A stretch of DNA of 12,761 bases, taken from the NCBI GenBank assembly GCA_964639325.1, contig CAZXDO010000005.1, positions 1 through 12,761 on the forward strand. Direction: 5' to 3'. The notes beneath the pieces are model-generated. The model was not told where the DNA came from. It saw only the letters and a program-made list of their open reading frames with translations, and searched no databases. The stretch comes from DATGCT01 sp964639325. Lineage in GTDB: Bacteria; Patescibacteriota; Minisyncoccia; UBA6257; GWB1-50-10. Below are positions 1 to 5,015 of the stretch, piece after piece. The position numbers were made by a program, and so were the translations under genes. The first letter of the stretch is position 1, and the number at the start of each line of letters is the position of its first letter.

Positions 1-48
1 TTTCGGCAGATTTGTTCTGGCTTCTGATATTGAAATTAAATTACTCAT
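1..48 (-). CDS. Phd/YefM-type antitoxin, N-terminal fragment (continues beyond window start)
   Basis: Read on the minus strand, the first 16 codons give MSNLISISEARTNLPK, which has the typical start of Phd/YefM (prevent-host-death) antitoxins: an isoleucine/serine-rich beta strand, then SEAR-x-NLP. In that family the N-terminal domain binds operator DNA and the C-terminus neutralises a partner toxin such as RelE/ParE, Doc or VapC. The rest of the gene and any toxin lie outside the window. I chose the ATG at 46-48; an in-frame ATG at 61-63 would overlap the -10 box and is less likely. With the -10 at 55-60, this ATG is at or next to the predicted transcription start, so the mRNA may be leaderless. 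Only 16 residues are visible, so the family call rests on a short but characteristic motif. Confidence 0.7.
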   Translation of the reverse strand, partial: MSNLISISEARTNLPK

Positions 49-54
49 AAAATG

Positions 55-83
55 ATTGTACATAGTTATGTACACCTTGTCAA
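55..83 (-). promoter_or_regulatory. Near-consensus sigma70 promoter with embedded palindromic operator
   Basis: On the minus strand there is TTGACA (78-83), a 17-bp spacer (61-77) and TACAAT (55-60). A perfect 8+8 bp inverted repeat, TGTACATA-AC-TATGTACA (57-74), covers the spacer and overlaps the -10. Phd/YefM antitoxins typically repress their own promoter by binding such palindromes, so this is the expected autoregulatory operator. The boxes and palindrome are read directly; the regulator is inferred. Confidence 0.75.
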
Positions 84-154
84 GAGGAACTTGGTCGGCC
101 TTGTCGGACTGTCTTCGAACGGCTGACTATTTAAGTGTTTTTAAGCCTATCGAA

Positions 155-163
155 ATTATAGCA
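155..163 (-). promoter_or_regulatory. Possible second extended -10 promoter upstream of the antitoxin
   Basis: The minus strand reads TGCTATAAT, an extended -10 (TGnTATAAT). No convincing -35 lies 17 bp upstream. A transcript from here would run about 100 nt before reaching the antitoxin start. It could be a second promoter or a chance match. Confidence 0.35.
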
Positions 164-299
164 CAGAATATTCAGCAGTTATTACCTACTCGAGGCTTAG
201 CATATCGCTAATAAGGTTTCTTCATTGTAAGATGTCTATGGCAAACCCTGACCCCGCACCGCTTTAATACTACAAAAAGCCCATAACATTTGGCTAAAG

Positions 300-482
300 G
301 GATATGGCGAATGCCGACGCAATACCGTTCATATTCCGTAGACAGTGGCGCAAAGTCTTAAGACTCTTTTTTAGCTTATAGATTTTGATGATTTTCTACT
401 ATCCCGAACTTTTAACTTCTGGATATGGCGAATCCTTATCCAATACCGTTCCAATACTGCTCGAAGGGGGCCAAACTCTTAA
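300..482. repeat. Imperfect direct repeat, two copies about 61 bp long, 121 bp apart
   Basis: Copy 1 (300-361) and copy 2 (421-482) both start with ggatatggcgaat, share caataccgttc at the same offset, and end with a similar aaa-ctctta segment. Between these blocks the copies diverge, and overall identity is roughly 60-65% by eye. The 121-bp period with diverged interiors suggests an old tandem duplication or a pair of binding or structural elements. Confidence 0.55.
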
Positions 483-630
483 TGTAGACTACCAGGGCGA
501 CGAGCGAAGCGAGGAGCCCCTATCTTTTCTTTTGAAGCGTACACCACGAATAAGTAAACACTTCAAACTACGAAAGCGGAAAGAAGAGGTATATTTGCGG
601 TTTGTGACCAAAATGAGCCCGAGGGGGATG

Positions 631-654
631 TCGCAAGAATCCAGGATTTTGCGA
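631..654. repeat. Inverted repeat (hairpin)
   Basis: tcgcaagaatcc (631-642) is nearly the reverse complement of ggattttgcga (644-654), with one G-T wobble. The word ggatgtcgca that leads into it (627-636) recurs at 680-689, where it leads into the next hairpin, so the two hairpins may be related repeat units. Confidence 0.5.
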
Positions 655-670
655 TAAAGGAACTTAGTGT

Positions 671-729
671 CCTTAAAAGGATGTCGCACAAAAAGTTGTG
701 CGACGTCTTACCCCTTGGGGCTTTTAAGG
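671..729. repeat. Nested inverted repeats
   Basis: The outer arms ccttaaaag (671-679) and cttttaagg (721-729) are perfect complements. Inside them gtcgcacaa (683-691) pairs perfectly with ttgtgcgac (696-704) around a 4-nt loop, followed by cccc-tt-gggg (711-720). No T-tract follows, so this is not a standard terminator. Confidence 0.65.
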
Positions 730-731
730 CG

Positions 732-824
732 CTAATTTCCGACCCCCGAGGGCTCTCTCCCGTAGCGAGCGAGGTCAGGCACTGCGAGCGAGCGGAGGGA
801 GATAGAGGCGTTTCGGATTATTAG
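732..824. repeat. Inverted repeat enclosing gcgagcga-type words
   Basis: ctaatttccga (732-742) pairs, with one indel, with tcggattattag (813-824). Inside, tctccc (756-761) pairs with gggaga (797-802). The enclosed sequence contains two gcgagcga words. Confidence 0.45.
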
Positions 825-901
825 TCTCGACTTTATTAGCGGCTTCTGACTTCCGTTTTACGTTCCACAGCCTTTGGGATTAGGTAGCGGTTGGGTTGTT
901 A

Positions 902-1026
902 GGTTTTGGGGTAAAAGCCTCTTGAACTTTAGTTGAAGACGGCGAAGCGTCATCTTTTTCGTAGAAAATGTTGTCTTCTTCCGCCATAGGCGGATGAAGA
1001 AGCGAGCGTATTTTTACCCCAAAACC
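902..1026. repeat. Perfect 15-bp inverted repeat enclosing smaller hairpins
   Basis: ggttttggggtaaaa (902-916) is an exact reverse complement of ttttaccccaaaacc (1012-1026). The interior holds gacg-gcgaag-cgtc (938-951) and a hairpin of cttcttccgcc (975-985) with ggcgg plus the following gaagaag (989-1002, 3-nt bulge). The layout resembles a foldback repeat or a branched RNA. Confidence 0.65.
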
Positions 1027-1037
1027 GAAGTGACAAA

Positions 1038-1123
1038 GCCCCCGCCGTGTCCCGGCTTTGCCGGGACCTTTTGAAGCGATCTAAAAGACGAAGGCTTTTA
1101 GGCGCTTGTAAAGAGGCGGGGGC
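1038..1123. repeat. Three-branched inverted-repeat structure
   Basis: gcccccgcc (1038-1046) pairs perfectly with ggcgggggc (1115-1123). Inside are two hairpins: gtcccggc-ttt-gccgggac (1049-1067, perfect 8 bp), and aagcg/cgctt (1074-1078/1103-1107) stacked on ctaaaag/cttttag (1081-1087/1095-1101). Together they form a compact three-way-junction fold. Confidence 0.65.
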
Positions 1124-1260
1124 GGTGGGATAAGTTGAGCGGTATGGTATGTTTTCATGGTGGGTATAATAGCGTGAGCGAGCGAAGCGAGCGAACACCT
1201 TTGAATGGGTGGGGTGCGGCGTTGACAGTGTGTATTATCTTTTAAACAAATATTCCGGTG

Positions 1261-1269
1261 TGCTATACT
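1261..1269 (+). promoter_or_regulatory. Extended -10 promoter for the zinc-ribbon gene
   Basis: TGCTATACT is an extended -10, 27 bp before the ATG, with a GGGAG ribosome-binding site at 1283-1287. A TTGACA at 1222-1227 is too far upstream to be its -35, and only 5 bp separate that TTGACA from a TATTAT at 1233-1238, so neither makes a canonical pair. Confidence 0.5.
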
Positions 1270-1296
1270 TGAAAAAAGAAAAGGGAGTGAGAAAAG

Positions 1297-2217
1297 ATGG
1301 CAGAAAAAATTAAATGTGATTGCGGTATTACCTTTGAGATAGAAGAAGGCCAAACCCATTGTAAATATTGCGGGATAAAGCTATTAGATATTGGTAAAGA
1401 AAAGCCGGCTGGGTTGGCAAAAGAAGACAAGGTGACACTAGGTGAGAAGAAAAAAGGCAGGGGTTGTTTAATAGTAATAGGACTCTTGATAGGATTTTTT
1501 ATCTTAATTGCCGCAATTAGTGATGGTGGGAAAAAGGAAAAATCAACACCAACATCTACTTCGCAGCCTCCTGTTAGCTATGAAATTGGTTACACCTCAG
1601 GAATGCTGGCTACAATTTCTGTTCCTAAAGGGACTACAAATAGCCAACTGAAAGAATTATTAAACTACTTTCACTTACTAAGCCAAAAGGGCGAGTTGTA
1701 TAAAATAATGGAAGGGAAAAAAGTAATTGATATTTTCGATGATAAAAAATGGACAACAAAGGAAAATTACGATTCCCTCACTCAAGGTATGCAGTACTGC
1801 GACCATATTAAAGCGACTTACAGTATTGGCATTGACGGTGTTGAAAGGGCCGGAATTAGTGAAGGTAACTGTCCAAATTATGAAGAAGTAATTAAACCTT
1901 CCTCTCCCACTCCAACCTCCAGGGAAGATTTCAGAGTAAGTGTCGAGTTTACAGGAACACAGTTTGTCATTAGTAATCTTGATGATTCAGATTGCCAGAA
2001 TGCCAAAATGGAAATAAATGGGGGTATTTTTAAAGGTGGCTATGTTTTGGAGGGATACGTTTTGGAAGTAGGTGAAACATACGAGGTAGGAGCCTTGCAG
2101 TTTGCTAAAAGCGACGGAACCCGATTTAATCCTTTTGAAATAAAGCCAAAGAGCTTCTTTATTATGTGTAAGGGTGAGAACACTCTTAGTGGTGCAGGTT
2201 GGTTTGGGGAATTTTAG
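1297..2217 (+). CDS. Zinc-ribbon, single-pass membrane protein of unknown function
   Basis: The 306-aa product starts with a short zinc ribbon (C7-x-C9 and C22-x2-C25), then a charged linker and one hydrophobic segment at about residues 57-74. A Lys/Gly-rich junction and a Ser/Thr/Pro linker (about 79-92) follow, then two globular parts separated by a second Pro/Ser/Thr linker near residue 205. This is the zinc-ribbon plus TM plus extracytoplasmic domain plan common in Gram-positive and CPR surface proteins. The ribbon would be cytoplasmic and the rest outside. The C-terminal part (from about residue 210) is beta-rich and has two cysteines that could form a disulfide. The start is supported by GGGAG 9 bp upstream and an extended -10. 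I recognise no enzymatic motif, so the function is unknown; sensing or envelope binding is possible. Confidence 0.8.
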   Translation: MAEKIKCDCGITFEIEEGQTHCKYCGIKLLDIGKEKPAGLAKEDKVTLGEKKKGRGCLIVIGLLIGFFILIAAISDGGKKEKSTPTSTSQPPVSYEIGYTSGMLATISVPKGTTNSQLKELLNYFHLLSQKGELYKIMEGKKVIDIFDDKKWTTKENYDSLTQGMQYCDHIKATYSIGIDGVERAGISEGNCPNYEEVIKPSSPTPTSREDFRVSVEFTGTQFVISNLDDSDCQNAKMEINGGIFKGGYVLEGYVLEVGETYEVGALQFAKSDGTRFNPFEIKPKSFFIMCKGENTLSGAGWFGEF

Positions 2218-2669
2218 TAGAAATGGTCTAGGGCTGAAAAGATTACGGAAAAACTTAAGTAATGAGCCTCTTCTTTAGTATTGTTTAATGGAAGAATCAT
2301 CACCACTTATTTCTTGAAAGATAAGCTTTTAAGCGTGCCTCTAATATGCGCTTTAAGCCCTTTGATTTAGGAAGTGGACATAGTAGCCCACCTCAAAGAG
2401 AATAAAGGGCGAAAGTCTAGGCACACTTTAGGTACGCTTCACCCCGGGCCTTTTCCCCTTTCCATTGCCGGTTAATTAGCTTTCCACCTGAGCCCGTTGG
2501 CATTGTTGTGTTGTCGTGTTGGTGGTGGTTTGGTGGTTGGGTTACAGTGGTATGTTGTCATGTTGTCTTCTCTCTCTCAGCTCGATCACGTTCTATGCTG
2601 AAAAAAGTTTCGTTCGTGGCTAATTAGTAGTTTTTCGCTGGCGGTTTTCTAACACTTCCCTACTTCTAT
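2218..2669. other. Non-coding stretch with branched inverted repeats and a GT-rich tract
   Basis: No credible gene is seen. gtgcct (2335-2340) pairs with aggcac (2419-2424), and gcccttt (2357-2363) with aaagggc (2404-2410), giving a possible multi-branched fold at 2335-2424. A GT-rich tract follows at about 2503-2567. No clear terminator follows the zinc-ribbon gene. Confidence 0.5.
2503..2567 (+). repeat. GT-rich low-complexity tract with six GG runs
   Basis: The tract is made of repeated tgttg, gtggtgg and ggttggg words. GG runs at 2521, 2524, 2527, 2532, 2535 and 2539 lie within 21 bases, enough for a two-tetrad G-quadruplex on the plus strand. A short TCTCTCTC run follows at 2570-2577. 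Confidence 0.5.
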
Positions 2670-2698
2670 TTGAAACCTCCTTCCCTTTTCTGTAAAAT
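2670..2698 (+). promoter_or_regulatory. Sigma70 promoter for the structured leader and 84-aa peptide
   Basis: TTGAAA (2670-2675), a 17-bp spacer and TAAAAT (2693-2698) predict a transcription start near 2705. That is where the first of several inverted repeats begins, giving a leader of about 160 nt before the ATG at 2864. Confidence 0.6.
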
Positions 2699-2704
2699 AA
2701 AAAT

Positions 2705-2850
2705 GGTTAAAAAATTAACCTCGGCAGCGAATTTAGATCCTTTTTTAGGATGATGCTTCAGAGCCTGAAGGGGCGAATCGTTCGAAATCTGAAGCATCGC
2801 TGCCGAGGAGATTAGGCGGTTCGTCCCTTAAGACGTTAAGGGAGACCCGA
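2705..2850 (+). ncRNA. Highly structured 5' leader, candidate cis-regulatory RNA
   Basis: Helices visible in order are: ggttaa/ttaacc (2705-2710/2715-2720); a perfect 12-bp stem cctcggcagcga/tcgctgccgagg (2719-2730/2797-2808); and inside it a small hairpin atcct/aggat (2737-2751) and a 9-bp stem tgcttcaga/tctgaagca (2754-2762/2788-2796), giving a three-way junction. cttcag (2756-2761) can also pair with nearby ctgaag (2765-2770), so part of the fold has an alternative state. Last comes tcccttaa-gacg-ttaaggga (2824-2843), a perfect 8-bp hairpin 10 nt before the AGGAGG ribosome site. I do not recognise a known riboswitch class. The helices are read directly; regulation is inferred. Confidence 0.55.
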
Positions 2851-2863
2851 GAAAGGAGGTAAA

Positions 2864-3118
2864 ATGAAAAGAAATCTCTTAATAGTCTTAAGCTTAGCTA
2901 TAATTATTCTTGTCTCGGCGCTAACTTCCTATTTTGTTACTAGAAGCCAAGCAAATATCCGTTTTGTTTCCGAACCACGAGAAGATAATCCGGATTATGG
3001 TTATTTAGAAGTTAGAGGGAAAAAGTATTATCAGCTTTACACAACGACTGAAGTTGAAGACAACCACGTTCCACCCGGCTCACATTATCATAGAATTGAT
3101 TTAAGGGGAGAAGAATAA
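2864..3118 (+). CDS. Small single-pass membrane or secreted protein, unknown
   Basis: The 84-aa product has a Lys/Arg start, a strong hydrophobic segment at about residues 5-24 (membrane anchor or uncleaved signal), and a polar tail of about 60 residues rich in Tyr, His and acidic residues. The tail contains a YGYLEVRGKKYYQLY stretch and a C-terminal HYHRIDLRGEE. There is no lipobox cysteine. Translation is well supported by AGGAGG at 2854-2859, 4 nt before the ATG and the strongest ribosome site in the window. The gene has its own promoter and an unusually folded leader, so it is probably regulated independently. I recognise no family. The two His near the end could bind metal, but that is speculation. 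Confidence 0.75.
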   Translation: MKRNLLIVLSLAIIILVSALTSYFVTRSQANIRFVSEPREDNPDYGYLEVRGKKYYQLYTTTEVEDNHVPPGSHYHRIDLRGEE

Positions 3119-3176
3119 TTAAATAGAAAAAACTTTTTGAAAAAGCAGACATTTGGGGCGTGGAGTGAAAAGCGGA

Positions 3177-3677
3177 TTAATTATTTTCTCTAATCTTTAT
3201 TGCTTCTTCAACTGCATTAGATAGGTTTCTTGAAATCCAATCGTATTTTTCTTTACTGTTAGTTCCTGCCGGGTTATAACACTTCACAATCGTAGATAGT
3301 TTTTCCTTAGTTCCCCCGTGAGTTATATAGTCGAAAGGGTTATCCCCTTTTTCAGAGATATATCCTTGACTGTTTTTTAGACCGTGAATGTATATACCCA
3401 CAACACCCATACCAGAATCCCATGATTTTACTATTTCATAATTTATCCATTTCCTATCTGCGGTTTTATTCCCAACAAGAACAACCGTACATGAACGATA
3501 TTGCATTTGATCTTTTATCCATTTTTTAATCGCTTCATCGCCACTGCTTGTAATTTCTTCCCACTCATTATCAGGTGCTGGTCTATTTCCTTCAATAGTA
3601 CCTATATTGCGAATTTGAGACACGCGCCAACAATCCGGCTTGTAATGAAAACTATAAAAAACTTGTCTTTTTGCCAT
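3177..3677 (-). CDS. MTH538/DUF1863 TIR-like protein, ThsB (Thoeris)-like
   Basis: From the internal ATG at 3677 the product is 166 aa and begins MAKRQVFYSFHYKPDCWRV, the characteristic first strand of MTH538 TIR-like (DUF1863) domains. It continues with a helix ending in QMQYRSCTVVLVGNKTADRK, the motif KWINYEIVKSWDSG (Glu81), and GIYIHGL followed by NPFDYI. This family includes ThsB, the Thoeris subunit that makes an NAD-derived signal after phage infection. Glu81 is the natural candidate for the catalytic glutamate. The frame extends upstream to 3773, but that would overlap the membrane-protein gene by 91 bp; this start leaves a 5-bp gap and gives the normal family N-terminus. Neither start has a good Shine-Dalgarno, suggesting coupling to the upstream gene. 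No ThsA (SIR2/SLOG or macro) gene is present. The domain call is firm; signal production is inferred from the family. Confidence 0.82.
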   Translation of the reverse strand: MAKRQVFYSFHYKPDCWRVSQIRNIGTIEGNRPAPDNEWEEITSSGDEAIKKWIKDQMQYRSCTVVLVGNKTADRKWINYEIVKSWDSGMGVVGIYIHGLKNSQGYISEKGDNPFDYITHGGTKEKLSTIVKCYNPAGTNSKEKYDWISRNLSNAVEEAIKIRENN

Positions 3678-3682
3678 AGTTT

Positions 3683-4084
3683 TTAATTTATTAAATATAT
3701 GATAAATAACATTACAGTAATCAGTGGTATGTAGAAAAATAGGAGCGTATCTGAAAACATTGAACTTATCCAACCATTCTTTTTGTCTTTTTTATACTCG
3801 CTTGTATTCATAGAAAAGTCAATTTCTTTTTCGTCCAGTTTTCTCACATGATCATATAAAGCCCTAAATAACCGTTCTTGTGAAAGGAAGTAACCGTCCA
3901 AAACCCAAAAAATAGTAACTGGAAAATAAACAACAAAAATGTAATTAGGATTCGCGCCTTTTATAAACAATGCGAATAGTGCCGCAATTAGTGTGATTGT
4001 CCATCCTTTCAAGAAAAATAAATTGCCTGCCATACGATTGATGGCCTCTTGAATGAACTCCAAATGTTTTCGCTTGTTTTCCAT
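3683..4084 (-). CDS. Three-helix membrane protein paired with the TIR-like gene (putative effector)
   Basis: This 133-aa protein begins with an amphipathic helix (HLEFIQEAINRMAG), then has hydrophobic segments at about residues 26-42 and 47-66. A soluble stretch follows, including LDGYFLSQERLFRALYDHV and an acidic/Lys region, then a third hydrophobic segment at about 112-132. It resembles uncharacterised membrane proteins I recall next to TIR/DUF1863 genes. It ends 5 bp before the TIR-like start, so the two are almost certainly co-transcribed. AAGGA 7 bp upstream of the ATG supports the start. In known TIR and CBASS systems, small multi-TM proteins act as membrane-disrupting effectors triggered by a nucleotide signal, and that is the inferred role. 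No ligand-binding domain is obvious, so the trigger could be a direct contact with the TIR-like protein. Confidence 0.75.
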   Translation of the reverse strand: MENKRKHLEFIQEAINRMAGNLFFLKGWTITLIAALFALFIKGANPNYIFVVYFPVTIFWVLDGYFLSQERLFRALYDHVRKLDEKEIDFSMNTSEYKKDKKNGWISSMFSDTLLFFYIPLITVMLFIIYLIN

Positions 4085-4104
4085 ATTTAATCCTTCTTCT
4101 TTTT

Positions 4105-4176
4105 CTAGTTTTTCACTTCCATAACTGCTATTTTTTCCGGCGTGAGGTCGTAGAGTTTATAAACCATTCGGTCCAT
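4105..4176 (-). pseudogene. Relic: C-terminal end of a second Type IIG/Type I-like methyltransferase
   Basis: On the minus strand this reads DRMVYKLYDLTPEKIAVMEV and stops at 4105-4107. It matches the C-terminus of the 907-aa R-M protein (DREIDEEVYKLYGLTPEEIE). The DNA is also alike, including a shared 16-base run, cgtagagtttataaac, at 4149-4164 and 5061-5076. A TAA lies directly before the ATG and there is no ribosome site, so only about 23 codons survive and it is not a plausible gene. It lies between the winged-helix gene and the membrane-TIR pair. Confidence 0.75.
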
Positions 4177-4220
4177 TTATTTTTCTTATGCAACATTAAA
4201 CCTTGTTAATTTGTTTGATT

Positions 4221-5015
4221 TCACTTCATTCCTTCGGTAGTTAACACGAATCTCTTTTCACTCTTTTGTTCTACAAGCCCTTTTTGAAATAAAGAGCGTA
4301 AGCACTCCATATATTCTCTGGCTATTAAAGGTTCTCCCTCTTTGATAAAGGTTTTATCACCAACCTTAACAAAATCTGGGCTTTGGTTTGTACTCAATAA
4401 GTATGCGTTTCCTTCACCATCCCGTTTCATCACAACTCTCATTGCTTGTAAAATTTCGATCTCTCTCTTTTCTAACTGATTAGGTAATTGAAGAGGTAAA
4501 AGTTGTTGGTCTGTTAACTTGCCGAGATTGTATTTTCCGTCAGCTCTTGATTCTTGGTTAATACTGCCAACTGTCTTATATTTTTTGTTATTAGAAAAAT
4601 CTTTATAAACTAATTCAAAGTTAGGGCTGCTTAGCTTTTCTTCCAATATTTTAAAACCGCTTACATTTATTTCCTTTTTTACTTTTTGTTGTGGACTCAA
4701 AGAAAACTCATCTATGTTTGTATCGTTTCTGCCGATAGTTAGTTTTTGAATAATAGCCGTAGATTGTCCTGTATTCTCAAAAATAAGATCAAATCGTCCT
4801 GTATTATGAGTAAAGCCGTCTAATTTAATGATAACTTGTGGCGACTGATAGTCCGTAACGATGTAATTTTGATTGACTTGCTGATGAACTTTCGAAAAAA
4901 GACTTTTTACTTCCTGGTGTGTTGAATGTTCATAATTACGTTTTTCTAATTTACTAAACGAAAGCCGGATAATATTTTGTATTTTAATTAAGCCCTTTAA
5001 TATGTTTTCAAGCAT
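4221..5015 (-). CDS. Winged-helix protein translationally coupled to the Type IIG enzyme
   Basis: I place the start at the ATG at 5013-5015 (MLENILKGLIK, 264 aa), because AAGGAG lies 9 bp upstream and this ATG overlaps the TGA stop of the R-M gene by 8 bp, a classic coupling arrangement. The frame stays open to 5087 but that part lies inside the R-M gene. The N-terminal 30-40 residues are helical, the middle (about residues 55-140) looks like a beta-sandwich with FENTGQSTAIIQKLTI, and the C-terminus (about 190-264) looks like a winged helix: KREIEILQAMRVV, AREYMECLRSLFQKGLVEQK, then a beta hairpin ending in LTTEGMK. It may be a specificity, controller or accessory factor of the R-M enzyme. 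I know no named family for it, so its function is a guess from position. Confidence 0.75.
   Translation of the reverse strand: MLENILKGLIKIQNIIRLSFSKLEKRNYEHSTHQEVKSLFSKVHQQVNQNYIVTDYQSPQVIIKLDGFTHNTGRFDLIFENTGQSTAIIQKLTIGRNDTNIDEFSLSPQQKVKKEINVSGFKILEEKLSSPNFELVYKDFSNNKKYKTVGSINQESRADGKYNLGKLTDQQLLPLQLPNQLEKREIEILQAMRVVMKRDGEGNAYLLSTNQSPDFVKVGDKTFIKEGEPLIAREYMECLRSLFQKGLVEQKSEKRFVLTTEGMK

Larger units (their letters stand above)
84..1260. other. Long non-coding, hairpin-rich intergenic region
   Basis: No reading frame here looks like a real gene: the open frames are short, lack ribosome sites and fall within inverted repeats or the gcgagcgaag-type words. The left part (about 84-620) carries an imperfect direct repeat. 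The right part (about 626-1200) is more GC-rich than the genes and is packed with nested inverted repeats, itemised separately. I recognise no rRNA, tRNA, tmRNA or RNase P signature. It could be a decayed accessory region, a repeat-accumulation zone or the template of a structured RNA. Confidence 0.6.

Noticed and set aside
84..120. A left attachment site, because cttggtcggccttgtcgga resembles ttggtcgacttggttgac at the right end
   Set aside because: Only a 7-base run plus scattered bases match, no ftsK N-terminal coding lies to its left, and an antitoxin promoter occupies that position.
385..657. A 90-codon open frame on the plus strand
   Set aside because: It covers the direct repeat and a hairpin, has no ribosome site, and its protein is low-complexity basic sequence. 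The repeat copy at 300-361 does not keep the frame's residues.
626..1123. CRISPR array
   Set aside because: The repeats are unrelated inverted pairs, not regularly spaced direct repeats with unique spacers, and no cas gene is present.
950..1359. Two overlapping minus-strand open frames of 82 and 92 codons
   Set aside because: They run through nested inverted repeats and the promoter and start of the zinc-ribbon gene on the other strand, and show no protein-like pattern.
2719..2808. tRNA or tRNA-like gene, because of the perfect acceptor-like stem and a gttcgaa-like loop
   Set aside because: The length, the three-way layout and the lack of D and anticodon arms do not fit a tRNA.
3678..3773. 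The longer 198-aa form of the TIR-like protein
   Set aside because: It would overlap the membrane-protein gene by 91 bp. The extra 32 residues are not part of the domain, and the internal start matches the family N-terminus.
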